Positions 25,298-32,610 of a stretch of DNA of 33,044 bases are shown here, in pieces. A program made the translations under genes and the position numbers. The stretch covers positions 1 to 33,044 of the forward strand of contig JAHQWK010000015.1 of the NCBI GenBank assembly GCA_029856145.1, read 5' to 3'. The DNA comes from Promethearchaeia archaeon. GTDB taxonomy: Archaea; Asgardarchaeota; Lokiarchaeia; Sigyniarchaeales; SOKP01. Each line of letters begins with the position of its first letter. The first letter of the stretch is position 1. The notes below the pieces were generated by a model. That model made no database searches and had not been told where the DNA came from. It saw nothing but the letters and a program-made list of their open reading frames with translations.

Positions 25298-25840
25298 ATG
25301 AAAAGAAATGATCTAATTCTATCAGGGATTCTCTTATTAGGGGTATTAATCATTACTATACTCATTGAAATCGTAAATTTCTTACTTAATAATCTACTTT
25401 TATATGGTGCTGATTTGATGAATGGACATGTTGCTATGATTGCTGAACTTAACAATGCTAACTTAATATTGTTTACTGCACTAATCATGAGCTTATTTAT
25501 TTTACTTCCCATTTTAATAATTACTACTGGATTTGAAATTAGGAATCTTTTAAAAAGAGGAGAATCTAAAATATACTTAATCTTTAATGTAATTATAGAT
25601 GGCTTATTAATTCTAAGTATCTTTATAATTTTCCTAGTGCTTGATCCACTCAGAGGAATAGCTTCATTTCCATGGGCTCCTTTTTCCGCCCCTGATATTG
25701 CTGCCGCCGTAATAGAACAAACAACTATTTATAATATCCCTACATTGCTATTCGTAATTGGTATGACCCCCGTTGCAATTGCTTCATTCATACTCAAGTT
25801 TAGAGCACTTAGAAAAGAAAAAAATGCTCCAAAATCTTAA
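25298..25840 (+). CDS. Four-helix membrane protein, unknown
   Basis: 180 residues with four hydrophobic segments (about 7-36, 54-78, 92-116, 145-168). A loop after helix 3 is rich in Pro and Ala (FPWAPFSAPDIAAAVIEQ) and the tail is basic (RALRKEKNAPKS). Both ends are probably cytosolic. Start ATG 25298 with GAGGT 7-11 bases upstream; a good TATA box TTTATATAAA at about 25208-25217. Followed by a 14-T run. Function not recognised. Confidence 0.75.
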   Translation: MKRNDLILSGILLLGVLIITILIEIVNFLLNNLLLYGADLMNGHVAMIAELNNANLILFTALIMSLFILLPILIITTGFEIRNLLKRGESKIYLIFNVIIDGLLILSIFIIFLVLDPLRGIASFPWAPFSAPDIAAAVIEQTTIYNIPTLLFVIGMTPVAIASFILKFRALRKEKNAPKS

Positions 25841-25854
25841 TTTTTTTTTTTTTT
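25841..25854 (+). terminator. Run of 14 T after the membrane-protein gene
   Basis: An uninterrupted T14 tract starting right after the TAA stop at 25838-25840, the expected form of an archaeal intrinsic terminator. Confidence 0.6.
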
Positions 25855-26004
25855 ATAGAAGTCGAATATAGTGAATCCGAACTGTATAAAACAAGGTATT
25901 TCCTCAAGGAATTTACTCCCATTTCCTAAGTTTTAATGATGATTAGGAGTTTATAATAAGAATAAAAAATAAGTTTTTTAACAATAAAACGTCAAGTTCG
26001 TAAT

Positions 26005-26098
26005 AAAAAAAATTAGAAATATAAAAAGGAAAAAACCTCTGCTCAAGAACATACCCCATCTTTCTCGTCTCATCTCAAACCTGACTCGTGTTATAAAA
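26005..26098 (-). repeat. Dispersed intergenic repeat copy
   Basis: On the minus strand: GGTTTGAGATGAGACGAG, AAAGATGGGGTATGTTCTTG, AGCAGAGG, then a T-rich tail. The core GTATGTTCTTGAGCAG (plus 26041-26055) agrees well with the copies at 27193 and 27889. It lies in the 366-bp gap between two plus-strand genes (25840-26207), in which I see nothing else but AT-rich DNA. Here it is not next to a minus-strand gene end. Confidence 0.5.
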
Positions 26099-26206
26099 GT
26101 TATGAAAAAATCTTAGAAAGATTAGCAATTTAATTAATAAATTAATTATAACTTCAATATATAGGGTTATGAGAATTAATGCAAACTAAATACCACATAT
26201 AAATCC

Positions 26207-27001
26207 ATGTCAACAATTTATTTTACCGAGAATCCAGATAGAAAAAGATTTGTAGCGTCGTTAATATCAAGGTTTAGAAATAATATCAAAGAAAAGGTTC
26301 TTATAAAAGTAAATCTTGTTTCATATAACCCATACCCTACCACAACTCATCCTGAAATGATTGAAGCGGTGTATGATCAAATTAAATCTAACGCTTCAGA
26401 AATTATTTGTGGGGATGGTCATAGCATAGGTTTACCTGCAAAAAAAATAGAAAATCATCCAATTATAGAAAAATGTAAAGAATTAGGTATTCCTTTCATA
26501 AATTTTTATGAACATTCTTTTAAAAAAGTAAAAAGTCCTCGAGGATTTACATTAAAAGTTTCAGAAATCCCATTTCAGCAGGATTTTATAATTTCTCTTC
26601 CAATTTTAAAGGATCACTTTACTGTAAAACTTACTAATGCTCTGAAAGATAAATTTGGATATTTAACAAGGGCCGAACGATTAAAAATGCACTCCAAAAT
26701 CAAAAACATTAATAAAGGAATTGCTGAATTAAACACTGTATTTAAATCTAATTTAATTATTTGCGATGCTTTGAAAGTCTTAGTAAAGGCTCAAGAATTT
26801 AGACATGGTGGAAAAGAAAAAAATTTAGGCTATCTTTTTGCAGGAACAGATCCTATTGCCTTAGATTATCACGGTTATAAGTTATTGCGCCCAATTTCGA
26901 TAACAATGAAAAATATAGATAATCCACTACAAATAAAATACATAAAATATGCTTTGGATTATGGAGTTGGGTCCAAGGATTATAAATTGGAAGAAATTTA
27001 A
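26207..27001 (+). CDS. DUF362-domain protein
   Basis: 264 residues. Recognisable blocks of DUF362: KEKVLIKVNLVSYNPYPTTT (28-47), HPEMIEAVYDQIK, EIICGDGHSIG, IISLPILKDHFTVKLTNALK (about 127-146) with DKFGYLTRAERLKMH after it, NLIICDALKVL and FAGTDPIALDYHGYKLL near the C-terminus. The family is found in anaerobes, is sometimes fused to 4Fe-4S ferredoxin domains and has no settled function. Here no Cys clusters follow, so this is the short form. Start ATG 26207, no strong ribosome-binding site. Soluble. Confidence 0.85.
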   Translation: MSTIYFTENPDRKRFVASLISRFRNNIKEKVLIKVNLVSYNPYPTTTHPEMIEAVYDQIKSNASEIICGDGHSIGLPAKKIENHPIIEKCKELGIPFINFYEHSFKKVKSPRGFTLKVSEIPFQQDFIISLPILKDHFTVKLTNALKDKFGYLTRAERLKMHSKIKNINKGIAELNTVFKSNLIICDALKVLVKAQEFRHGGKEKNLGYLFAGTDPIALDYHGYKLLRPISITMKNIDNPLQIKYIKYALDYGVGSKDYKLEEI

Positions 27002-27164
27002 TTGCTTCAATGTGATATAATCATTTACCCGGAATCTGTTTACAGGAGTCATTTTAAATACCATACTAAGCTATAAATACCCAAATTTCTTTCCTAATCT
27101 TTAAAGACCTAAAGATTTAACAAAAAATTATAAAAAAAAAGTCAAATCTAGATCATGAACTTAA

Positions 27165-27243
27165 AATAAAAAGATATAAAAATAAAAATTCTGCTCTAGA
27201 ACATACTCCACCCCTTCTCTTCTCTCAAACCTCTCCAAATACT
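27165..27243 (-). repeat. Dispersed intergenic repeat copy 3' of the DUF7000-like gene
   Basis: Minus strand TATTTGGAGAGGTTTGAGAG, AAGAGAAGGGGTGGAGTATG, TTCTAGAGCAG, then TTTTTATTTTTATATCTTTT. It begins about 10 bases after the stop of the minus-strand gene at 27253-27744. The upstream part TATTTGGAGAGG also occurs in the copy at 28341-28440. Confidence 0.55.
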
Positions 27244-27252
27244 GAGAATGAA

Positions 27253-27744
27253 TTAATATTGTGATAAGAAATCCTCAACATCCTTTATGAAGTGCATTGT
27301 TCCTTTCTCTATTTGCCTAGTTAATGCATCTAAATCTCGAAAATCTGGATTGTCAACTAAAACATATTCTACAACAGAATCAATCCCTTTTATACTCGAT
27401 GGAATTTTATATTTATCCCAACATTTTTCCCTAACTAAATCCCAGTATTCTTTCTGAACAGTTTTATTGTATCCTCCCAACCATACTTCAAACCTGAATT
27501 CCTTATGCAGATATACAATTGCAATCTTCAATTTTCGATCTTTCAATAAAGGTGGGTTGACAGCGAAATACGTCATATCCATATATCCAAAATAAATACC
27601 TGACACAGCGTAATTAGGATATTTCTTTTTAAAATATGATCTCAATGATCCAAAATATTCCATTAATCCTCGATAAGCTTTCTGAATTGTCCCTTTCATT
27701 AGCTGGTTTCGATATTCAATCATATTGTCATGAAATGATACCAT
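27253..27744 (-). CDS. DUF7000-like uncharacterised protein
   Basis: 163 residues resembling a conserved uncharacterised family (I believe DUF7000): MIEYRNQLMKGTIQKAYRGL (8-27), GIYFGYMDMTYFAVNPPLLK (49-68), KLKIAIVYLHKEFRFEVWLG (71-90), YVLVDNPDFRDLDALTRQIE (about 127-146), then GTMHFIKDVEDFL. Mixed alpha/beta, no Cys, no membrane helix. Function unknown. Start ATG 27742-27744. Minus strand, convergent with the DUF362 gene across a repeat copy. Confidence 0.7.
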   Translation of the reverse strand: MVSFHDNMIEYRNQLMKGTIQKAYRGLMEYFGSLRSYFKKKYPNYAVSGIYFGYMDMTYFAVNPPLLKDRKLKIAIVYLHKEFRFEVWLGGYNKTVQKEYWDLVREKCWDKYKIPSSIKGIDSVVEYVLVDNPDFRDLDALTRQIEKGTMHFIKDVEDFLSQY

Positions 27745-27857
27745 ATATACAAATTGTGTTCAATACCTTTTATTTAATTGCATTAAATTATTTACACCGA
27801 GGAGTTAAGATTCACTGAATTTTCATGGAAATCAGACTCTGAATTTCCTTTTTCATG

Positions 27858-27940
27858 AAAAAAAAGAAAAAGATATATAAAAATAATACTCAAGAACATA
27901 CTCCATCCATACCATCTCAGATCGCTCCAGACGCCATTCT
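27858..27940 (-). repeat. Dispersed intergenic repeat copy 3' of the 106-residue gene
   Basis: Minus strand CTGGAGCGATCTGAGATGG, TATGGATGGAGTATGTTCTT, GAGTATTATTTTTATATATC, then a T-rich tail. It starts about 15 bases past the stop of the minus-strand gene at 27957-28277. Confidence 0.5.
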
Positions 27941-27956
27941 CATTCATAAGTTCCAG

Positions 27957-28277
27957 TTATTTCCTATTAGCATTTAATATTGTATTTATTTCATTCCCAA
28001 TTTTGCGTAACTTCTCATTATTTTCTTCATCATACTTTCGGTCTCTCTCAACTGGCAACCGAAGGCACATCCCAATATCTTCATGAAGAATTAAATCGAA
28101 TTCAAAATCATTACTCTTATAAAAATTCATAATTGAACAAATACCAACAACATGTTCTAATAACTCTGCTATACCATTATTTTTAATAATATCCGCTATG
28201 CGATTAAACTTTAGATAAGTTTTATAACAGATATACAATCCATCACTAAATTCCGATTCAAACATTTTAATTTTCAA
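27957..28277 (-). CDS. Uncharacterised small protein, 106 residues
   Basis: Unrecognised. With the TTG start (28275-28277) it has 106 residues; the in-frame ATG at 28263-28265 would give 102. A GGTGAG about 7 bases before the TTG (minus strand) favours TTG. The chain is helical (YLKFNRIADIIKNNGIAELL; GNEINTILNANRK), with a central EFDLILHEDIGMCLRLPVER that looks like strand-turn-strand. No metal site or membrane segment. Nothing in the neighbourhood suggests a role. Confidence 0.65.
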   Translation of the reverse strand: MKIKMFESEFSDGLYICYKTYLKFNRIADIIKNNGIAELLEHVVGICSIMNFYKSNDFEFDLILHEDIGMCLRLPVERDRKYDEENNEKLRKIGNEINTILNANRK

Positions 28278-28340
28278 ATAATCTCACCATATTTTTAAAA
28301 CCAGGTTCTATGAATTATAATATTATGATATCTACTTATT

Positions 28341-28440
28341 AAAAAATAAGAAAAAAAAATTAAAAAACTTGCTCATGAACATACTCCATCTCTTAATCTC
28401 ATCTCAATCTACCTCTCCAAATACTTTTATATACCCTTGC
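28341..28440 (-). repeat. Dispersed intergenic repeat copy next to the GC-rich island
   Basis: Minus strand AAAGTATTTGGAGAGG, TTGAGATGAGATTAAGAGA, TGGAGTATGTTCATGAGC, then a T-rich tail (TTTTTTAATTTTTTTTTC). The similarity with the 22990-23130 copy continues upstream into the GC-rich island (to about plus 28470). Confidence 0.55.
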
Positions 28441-28575
28441 GCTCTAAGCCTGAACCTTTGGTTCCTCTTTCGAACGCCACACACTTGTGCTATTGAGAGT
28501 GGCGGGCTAAATAGGTCGCCCGAAAGCTCCCCACGTACACCCCCACCTCACTAAACCCGTCTTATACGGGTGCAC
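28431..28575 (-). ncRNA. GC-rich island with hairpins, candidate structured RNA
   Basis: In plus 28441-28560, 66 of 120 bases are G or C, against a strongly AT-rich background. Several perfect small inverted repeats occur: ACCCGT/ACGGGT (28555-28560 with 28566-28571), CGGGC/GCCCG (28503-28507 with 28518-28522) and GAACC/GGTTC (28452-28456 with 28460-28464). No gene with a start codon and a recognisable product is present on either strand. The related sequence at 22990-23130 keeps a version of the GAACC stem with a changed base that still pairs (G-T). The strand is assigned from the shared repeat whose T-rich end lies to the left. A degenerate coding remnant or a piece of a mobile intron is an alternative. 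Confidence 0.35.
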
Positions 28576-28714
28576 TCGTCTCGTATACTCTGATTTTTTT
28601 TATTTCATTTTTTATGTGATTTGTTCCATTATTTAAACCATTTATAGAACTAAAGCAAATTTGAGTTAGTTTTACTATCAAGTTTTAATATATATTAAAT
28701 TTCCAATTAAAAAT

Positions 28715-28751
28715 GGAACTATCGCGGAACTATCGGAAGCTCAATTATAAA
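28715..28751 (+). promoter_or_regulatory. Conserved promoter block with phased GGAA repeats and TATA box, copy 1
   Basis: GGAACTATCGC, GGAACTATC and GGAAGCTC in series (GGAA at 28715, 28726, 28735; steps of 11 and 9) are followed directly by the TATA box AATTATAAA (28743-28751). The start codon of the surface-protein gene is 64 bases further on. It matches the block at 32497-32533 at 35 of 37 positions with identical spacing. The direct repeats look like an operator for a shared regulator placed immediately upstream of the TATA box, where an activator or the BRE would sit. Confidence 0.65.
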
Positions 28752-28814
28752 TGTAATCTTCTTAGTAATTTTTTCAATTCAATAATAAAAATCTTTAAAA
28801 AATGGTAAATAAAA

Positions 28815-31800
28815 ATGAAAAAAATAAAAGTTATTACGATTTTTTTCCTAATGTTACTTGGATTTAACTTCATATTACCTTTGAGCAAGTATATATATGT
28901 TAATCAATTAACTAATGAACCTAAAAATCCAAAATTAAGCAATGGAAGTATTATTATACAAACTCCCGAAAATAAAACATATACACAACCAATGAGAGGT
29001 CATTATCCCGCTACATATGGTTTTGAAAGTAAAGAAACGGGTACAAATCCAATTAATTGGCAAATTGATGATAATGGGGGTTCAGCAACCATAATTGATC
29101 ATTATAATGGTCATGAAAAGGTATTTCACTTAAAAGATAATTCAACGGAAGGAAATATTAGAGTAGAGCAAATTTTTGGTGAGTTACAATCTTCTGGGAC
29201 TATTGAATTCTGGATTGCAGACAGTAATGCTACTAATTCTTTAGTCACGTTATGGTTAGAATTACTTGATTCTAATGATGAAAGTAAAATTCGCTTGGTT
29301 ATAGATGATAATCAACTAAGATATAATAATGGAACAGAACAACATGTTGTTATAAATAATTTTGAGAATAATGTGTGGCATCATGTTAAAATTGATTTCA
29401 ATGCAGTTACCGATAAATGCGATATCTGGGCAGATGGAATTGAAGTTCTTACAAATGAAAATTGGTATATCTCAGGAGATAATATTAGGAAAATCGCGTT
29501 TAGCACTAGAATGAGTCTAGACTACGATATTTATCTTGATGCCCTTGGATATTCTTGGGATCCATATTATAACGAAGGAGATAACTTATATGAAGGATTA
29601 TTATTAAGTTACACCACATATTTTACTCCAGATTGGATTTCTTATTCTTTAGATGGTCAATCAAATAAAACTATCCTTGGAAATTCTACTATCCCTACAC
29701 CTGATCGAGGAATACATACTCTTCAAGTCTATGCAAACGATTCTATAGGCTCATTATATCAATCTGATATTCGATTTTTTAGTATTAATTATCAATCGCA
29801 TTTATTTGGTGAAAATTTTGAGACTATTACATATGAATCCCCTCAATCAAATGCGTCAGGATGGGGATCTGGGAGCATATCTTCTGAATTTAAGCAATTA
29901 AATATAATGGACGAAAGTTCTTACCAAAATGTAGAATATTTTGAGCTTGAAAAATCTGGTGATTATGTTTACATCATTTCTAGCGATGGTTTAACGGTAA
30001 TTGATGCTACCAATCCAGGAAATCTAACATCTATCACTGAATATGATTTTATAACTAACATCTATTCAGGTGGTATAGATATCGAAGGGAATTATGCATA
30101 TTTAGCTGCTGCAGAAAATGGATTGTTAATATTTGATATCTCTAATCCTTTACAACCCTCTCTTATAGGTTCTATTGATGTGTATAGATATGGAGGTTAT
30201 AATGTCGATATAGATTTAAATCCTGTTGATGTTGTTGTTTCAGGTAATTACGCTTATGTGGCTGGTGATGATTTTACTCATCACGCGGTTTTGGCTATAA
30301 ATGTAGCTAATCCTAGTGCTCCTGAAGTTGTATCGATTTGCTTATATGCTTTGGGTTGGTGGAATGCAAAATTAGCCCATAACGGAAATTTTTTGTATCT
30401 CTCAACTTATGGGATAATTGATATTTCTAATCCTAATAGTATATATCCACGAGGAAGTTTCGAAACAGGTAGTGGTTATCCAATGGACGTTGTATTAACT
30501 AGTAATTATGCCTATGTTTTGCGCGATTATCTATATATACTTGACTTAAATAATCCAGATGATCTATACCTAGCGGCTACCTGTTATGTTGGAGGGATTA
30601 GTATCCACAGAAATAACAATTATTTATATATTTCAACCAGTGTTTTTCCATATCCTACTATTGAAATTCGTGTGATAGACATCACTAATCCTGTAAATCC
30701 ACTATTGATTTACAGGTCTGATTGTAATCATCTGTTTAGCAGTATGAGAATTTCTGAAAACATACTTTATGGTACAAGGTATGCCTTTGGATTTATAGTG
30801 AGTGTTGATTTAAGTAACGTTGGTCAGTATCAATTAGCAACTATAGCTGAATCAAAAACAATCTCTTCAATTGGAGTGGATTATATATTTAAGGAATTTT
30901 ATTTATTGGTCGATCAAAATTTAGAGGGGGGAACCTTAATCCAATATTATTTATCTGTTGACAACGGCATCCATTGGGAAGAAATTAACCCTAATATTCA
31001 TTATAAAATTGAAAATAAAGGAAATGATTTGAAATGGAAGGCGATCTTCACTACTTCAAATCCTTATCATAAACCTACTCTAAATTCACTCACGATAGTA
31101 TATACATATAAAAAATTGCTTGAAGCTCCAAACCTTATAATGCCTTTAAACAATTCTTTAATTAATATAAACGAACCGAGTTTTGAATGGGAAAGTGTTT
31201 TTGGGACAATTAATTATTTAATAGAAATTGATACTTCATCAGACTTCAACTCTCTTAATATTCATCGTTATTACTCTCAAAACAATTTTTTATTCAATAT
31301 AATTTTGTCAGATGGACAATGGTTTTATAGAATAGCTGCGAACGATTCAGATGGAGATTTGGGATTTTATTCGGAGATAAGAAATTTTGGTATTGATACT
31401 GTTCCACCCGATATTCCCATTTTAATCTCCCCATTAAATAACACGTTAACTAATGATAATTTTCTAACTTTTCGCTGGACAGATATTCCTGACGTACGCA
31501 ATTACACTCTGCAATTCGACACATCTCCATTATTTACAAGTATCAATTTTATAGAAATAACAGATTTACCTTCAAATAATTTCACAACATCTCTAGACGA
31601 TGGTACATGGTATTGGAAATCTTGTGCAACGGATCTTGCTGGAAATAGGGGTTTCTTTTCGGAAATCCATTCTGTAACGATTGATTCTACTCCTCCAGAT
31701 ATTACCACTTTAATGGATCCGAATGATGAGAGTTTTATAAATACTGCGAGACCATCTTTCTCATGGAGTAGTGTATCCGATGCAGTAAATTATACATTGC

Positions 31801-32372
31801 AATTAGATAAATCTCCTTCCTTTTTGTCAATGGATCTTCTAGAATTACCTGGGATTAGATCCGAAAGTTACCGCGTAAGTTCGGACTTATCGGATGGTGA
31901 ATGGCATTGGAGGGTTTGCGCTTTTGATTCTGCTGGAAATCAGGGAATATATTCAAATTCATTTTCTTTAATTGTTGATACAATTATTCCGATTATTGAT
32001 AATCCTGATGATAATTCATATACACAAGGTAGTACAGGGAACGAAATTGCGTGGAATGGGTTTGATATCCATCCTGATTCATATTTTATAACAAGGGATG
32101 GAGTTACTATACATAATAGTCCTTGGGATGGAAGTCAAATCATTATTAATATTGATGGGTTATCAGCTGGTGAATACATATTTAATTGTACTATTTTTGA
32201 TAAAGGAGGCAATTTTAACAGTGATATTGTGTCTCTAAAGGTTGATTCCACTGAAACTGGTGGAGTGATTCCTTTTGAGTTGATTATTTTAACTTCCGTT
32301 ATTGGTGTAGGAACAGTAATAGGAGTAGCAAGCATATTGTTAATCAGAAGAAAAAGAAAAAACCCAAAATAA
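28815..32372 (+). CDS. Large cell-surface protein: LamG-like domain, LVIVD propeller repeats, Fn3-like repeats, C-terminal membrane anchor
   Basis: 1185 residues. Signal peptide at about 1-24 (MKKIKVITIFFLMLLGFNFI). A LamG/concanavalin-like lectin-type domain at about 66-250 (SGTIEFWIADSNAT; NNVWHHVKIDFNAVTDKCDI). An Ig-like stretch at about 260-325. LVIVD-type beta-propeller repeats at about 375-680 (GDYVYIISSDGLTVIDATNP; GNYAYLAAAENGLLIFDISN). A beta domain near 690-765. Three Fn3-like repeats of about 95 residues starting near 770, 862 and 958 (each with NxTL/S-F-x-W ... YxLQxDxSPxF ... DGxWYW-like). A last Ig-like domain at about 1055-1145. A single membrane helix (about 1152-1174) with a RRKRKNPK tail inside. 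It is therefore a type I surface protein, probably for adhesion or glycan/protein binding. Driven by the 28715 promoter block. Confidence 0.88.
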   Translation: MKKIKVITIFFLMLLGFNFILPLSKYIYVNQLTNEPKNPKLSNGSIIIQTPENKTYTQPMRGHYPATYGFESKETGTNPINWQIDDNGGSATIIDHYNGHEKVFHLKDNSTEGNIRVEQIFGELQSSGTIEFWIADSNATNSLVTLWLELLDSNDESKIRLVIDDNQLRYNNGTEQHVVINNFENNVWHHVKIDFNAVTDKCDIWADGIEVLTNENWYISGDNIRKIAFSTRMSLDYDIYLDALGYSWDPYYNEGDNLYEGLLLSYTTYFTPDWISYSLDGQSNKTILGNSTIPTPDRGIHTLQVYANDSIGSLYQSDIRFFSINYQSHLFGENFETITYESPQSNASGWGSGSISSEFKQLNIMDESSYQNVEYFELEKSGDYVYIISSDGLTVIDATNPGNLTSITEYDFITNIYSGGIDIEGNYAYLAAAENGLLIFDISNPLQPSLIGSIDVYRYGGYNVDIDLNPVDVVVSGNYAYVAGDDFTHHAVLAINVANPSAPEVVSICLYALGWWNAKLAHNGNFLYLSTYGIIDISNPNSIYPRGSFETGSGYPMDVVLTSNYAYVLRDYLYILDLNNPDDLYLAATCYVGGISIHRNNNYLYISTSVFPYPTIEIRVIDITNPVNPLLIYRSDCNHLFSSMRISENILYGTRYAFGFIVSVDLSNVGQYQLATIAESKTISSIGVDYIFKEFYLLVDQNLEGGTLIQYYLSVDNGIHWEEINPNIHYKIENKGNDLKWKAIFTTSNPYHKPTLNSLTIVYTYKKLLEAPNLIMPLNNSLININEPSFEWESVFGTINYLIEIDTSSDFNSLNIHRYYSQNNFLFNIILSDGQWFYRIAANDSDGDLGFYSEIRNFGIDTVPPDIPILISPLNNTLTNDNFLTFRWTDIPDVRNYTLQFDTSPLFTSINFIEITDLPSNNFTTSLDDGTWYWKSCATDLAGNRGFFSEIHSVTIDSTPPDITTLMDPNDESFINTARPSFSWSSVSDAVNYTLQLDKSPSFLSMDLLELPGIRSESYRVSSDLSDGEWHWRVCAFDSAGNQGIYSNSFSLIVDTIIPIIDNPDDNSYTQGSTGNEIAWNGFDIHPDSYFITRDGVTIHNSPWDGSQIIINIDGLSAGEYIFNCTIFDKGGNFNSDIVSLKVDSTETGGVIPFELIILTSVIGVGTVIGVASILLIRRKRKNPK

Positions 32373-32384
32373 AATAATAATTTC

Positions 32385-32398
32385 CAATTTTTTTTTTA
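32385..32398 (+). terminator. T-rich terminator after the surface-protein gene
   Basis: AATTTTTTTTTTAATTTTATTTTTAG starting about 12 bases after the TAA stop of the surface-protein gene; oligo-T tracts end archaeal transcripts. Confidence 0.5.
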
Positions 32399-32496
32399 AT
32401 TTTATTTTTAGTAAAAATTTCTTAGTTAACAATATTAATCATAACAGAAGACTCTATTTTTTTTATCTTTATTTTATAAAACATCCATAGAGAATT

Positions 32497-32533
32497 GGAA
32501 CTATCACGGAACTTTCGGAAGCTCAATTATAAA
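32497..32533 (+). promoter_or_regulatory. Conserved promoter block with phased GGAA repeats and TATA box, copy 2
   Basis: GGAACTATCAC, GGAACTTTC and GGAAGCTC (GGAA at 32497, 32508, 32517; steps 11 and 9 as in copy 1) followed by AATTATAAA (32525-32533). It differs from copy 1 only at two bases. The next start codon, ATG 32611, is 78 bases downstream of the TATA box. Confidence 0.65.
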
Positions 32534-32610
32534 GGAAATCTAAATAATTTTTTTTTATACCAATAAAATCCTTGATTAAAAAAATATAAAGATAAAAAAG
32601 GGTGATGAAA

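Noticed and set aside
28369..28554. A 61-codon plus-strand frame in the GC-rich island
   Set aside because: It overlaps the repeat and the hairpins, has no ribosome-binding site or recognisable motif, and is open mainly because GC-rich sequence lacks stops.
28431..28600. Group II intron 3' end
   Set aside because: The order of a conserved-looking stretch and a hairpin is only loosely similar; no reverse transcriptase and no clear domain V hairpin were found.
22885..28814. CRISPR array suggested by repeated intergenic sequence
   Set aside because: The copies are hundreds to thousands of bases apart, diverged and not separated by uniform spacers, and no cas gene is present.
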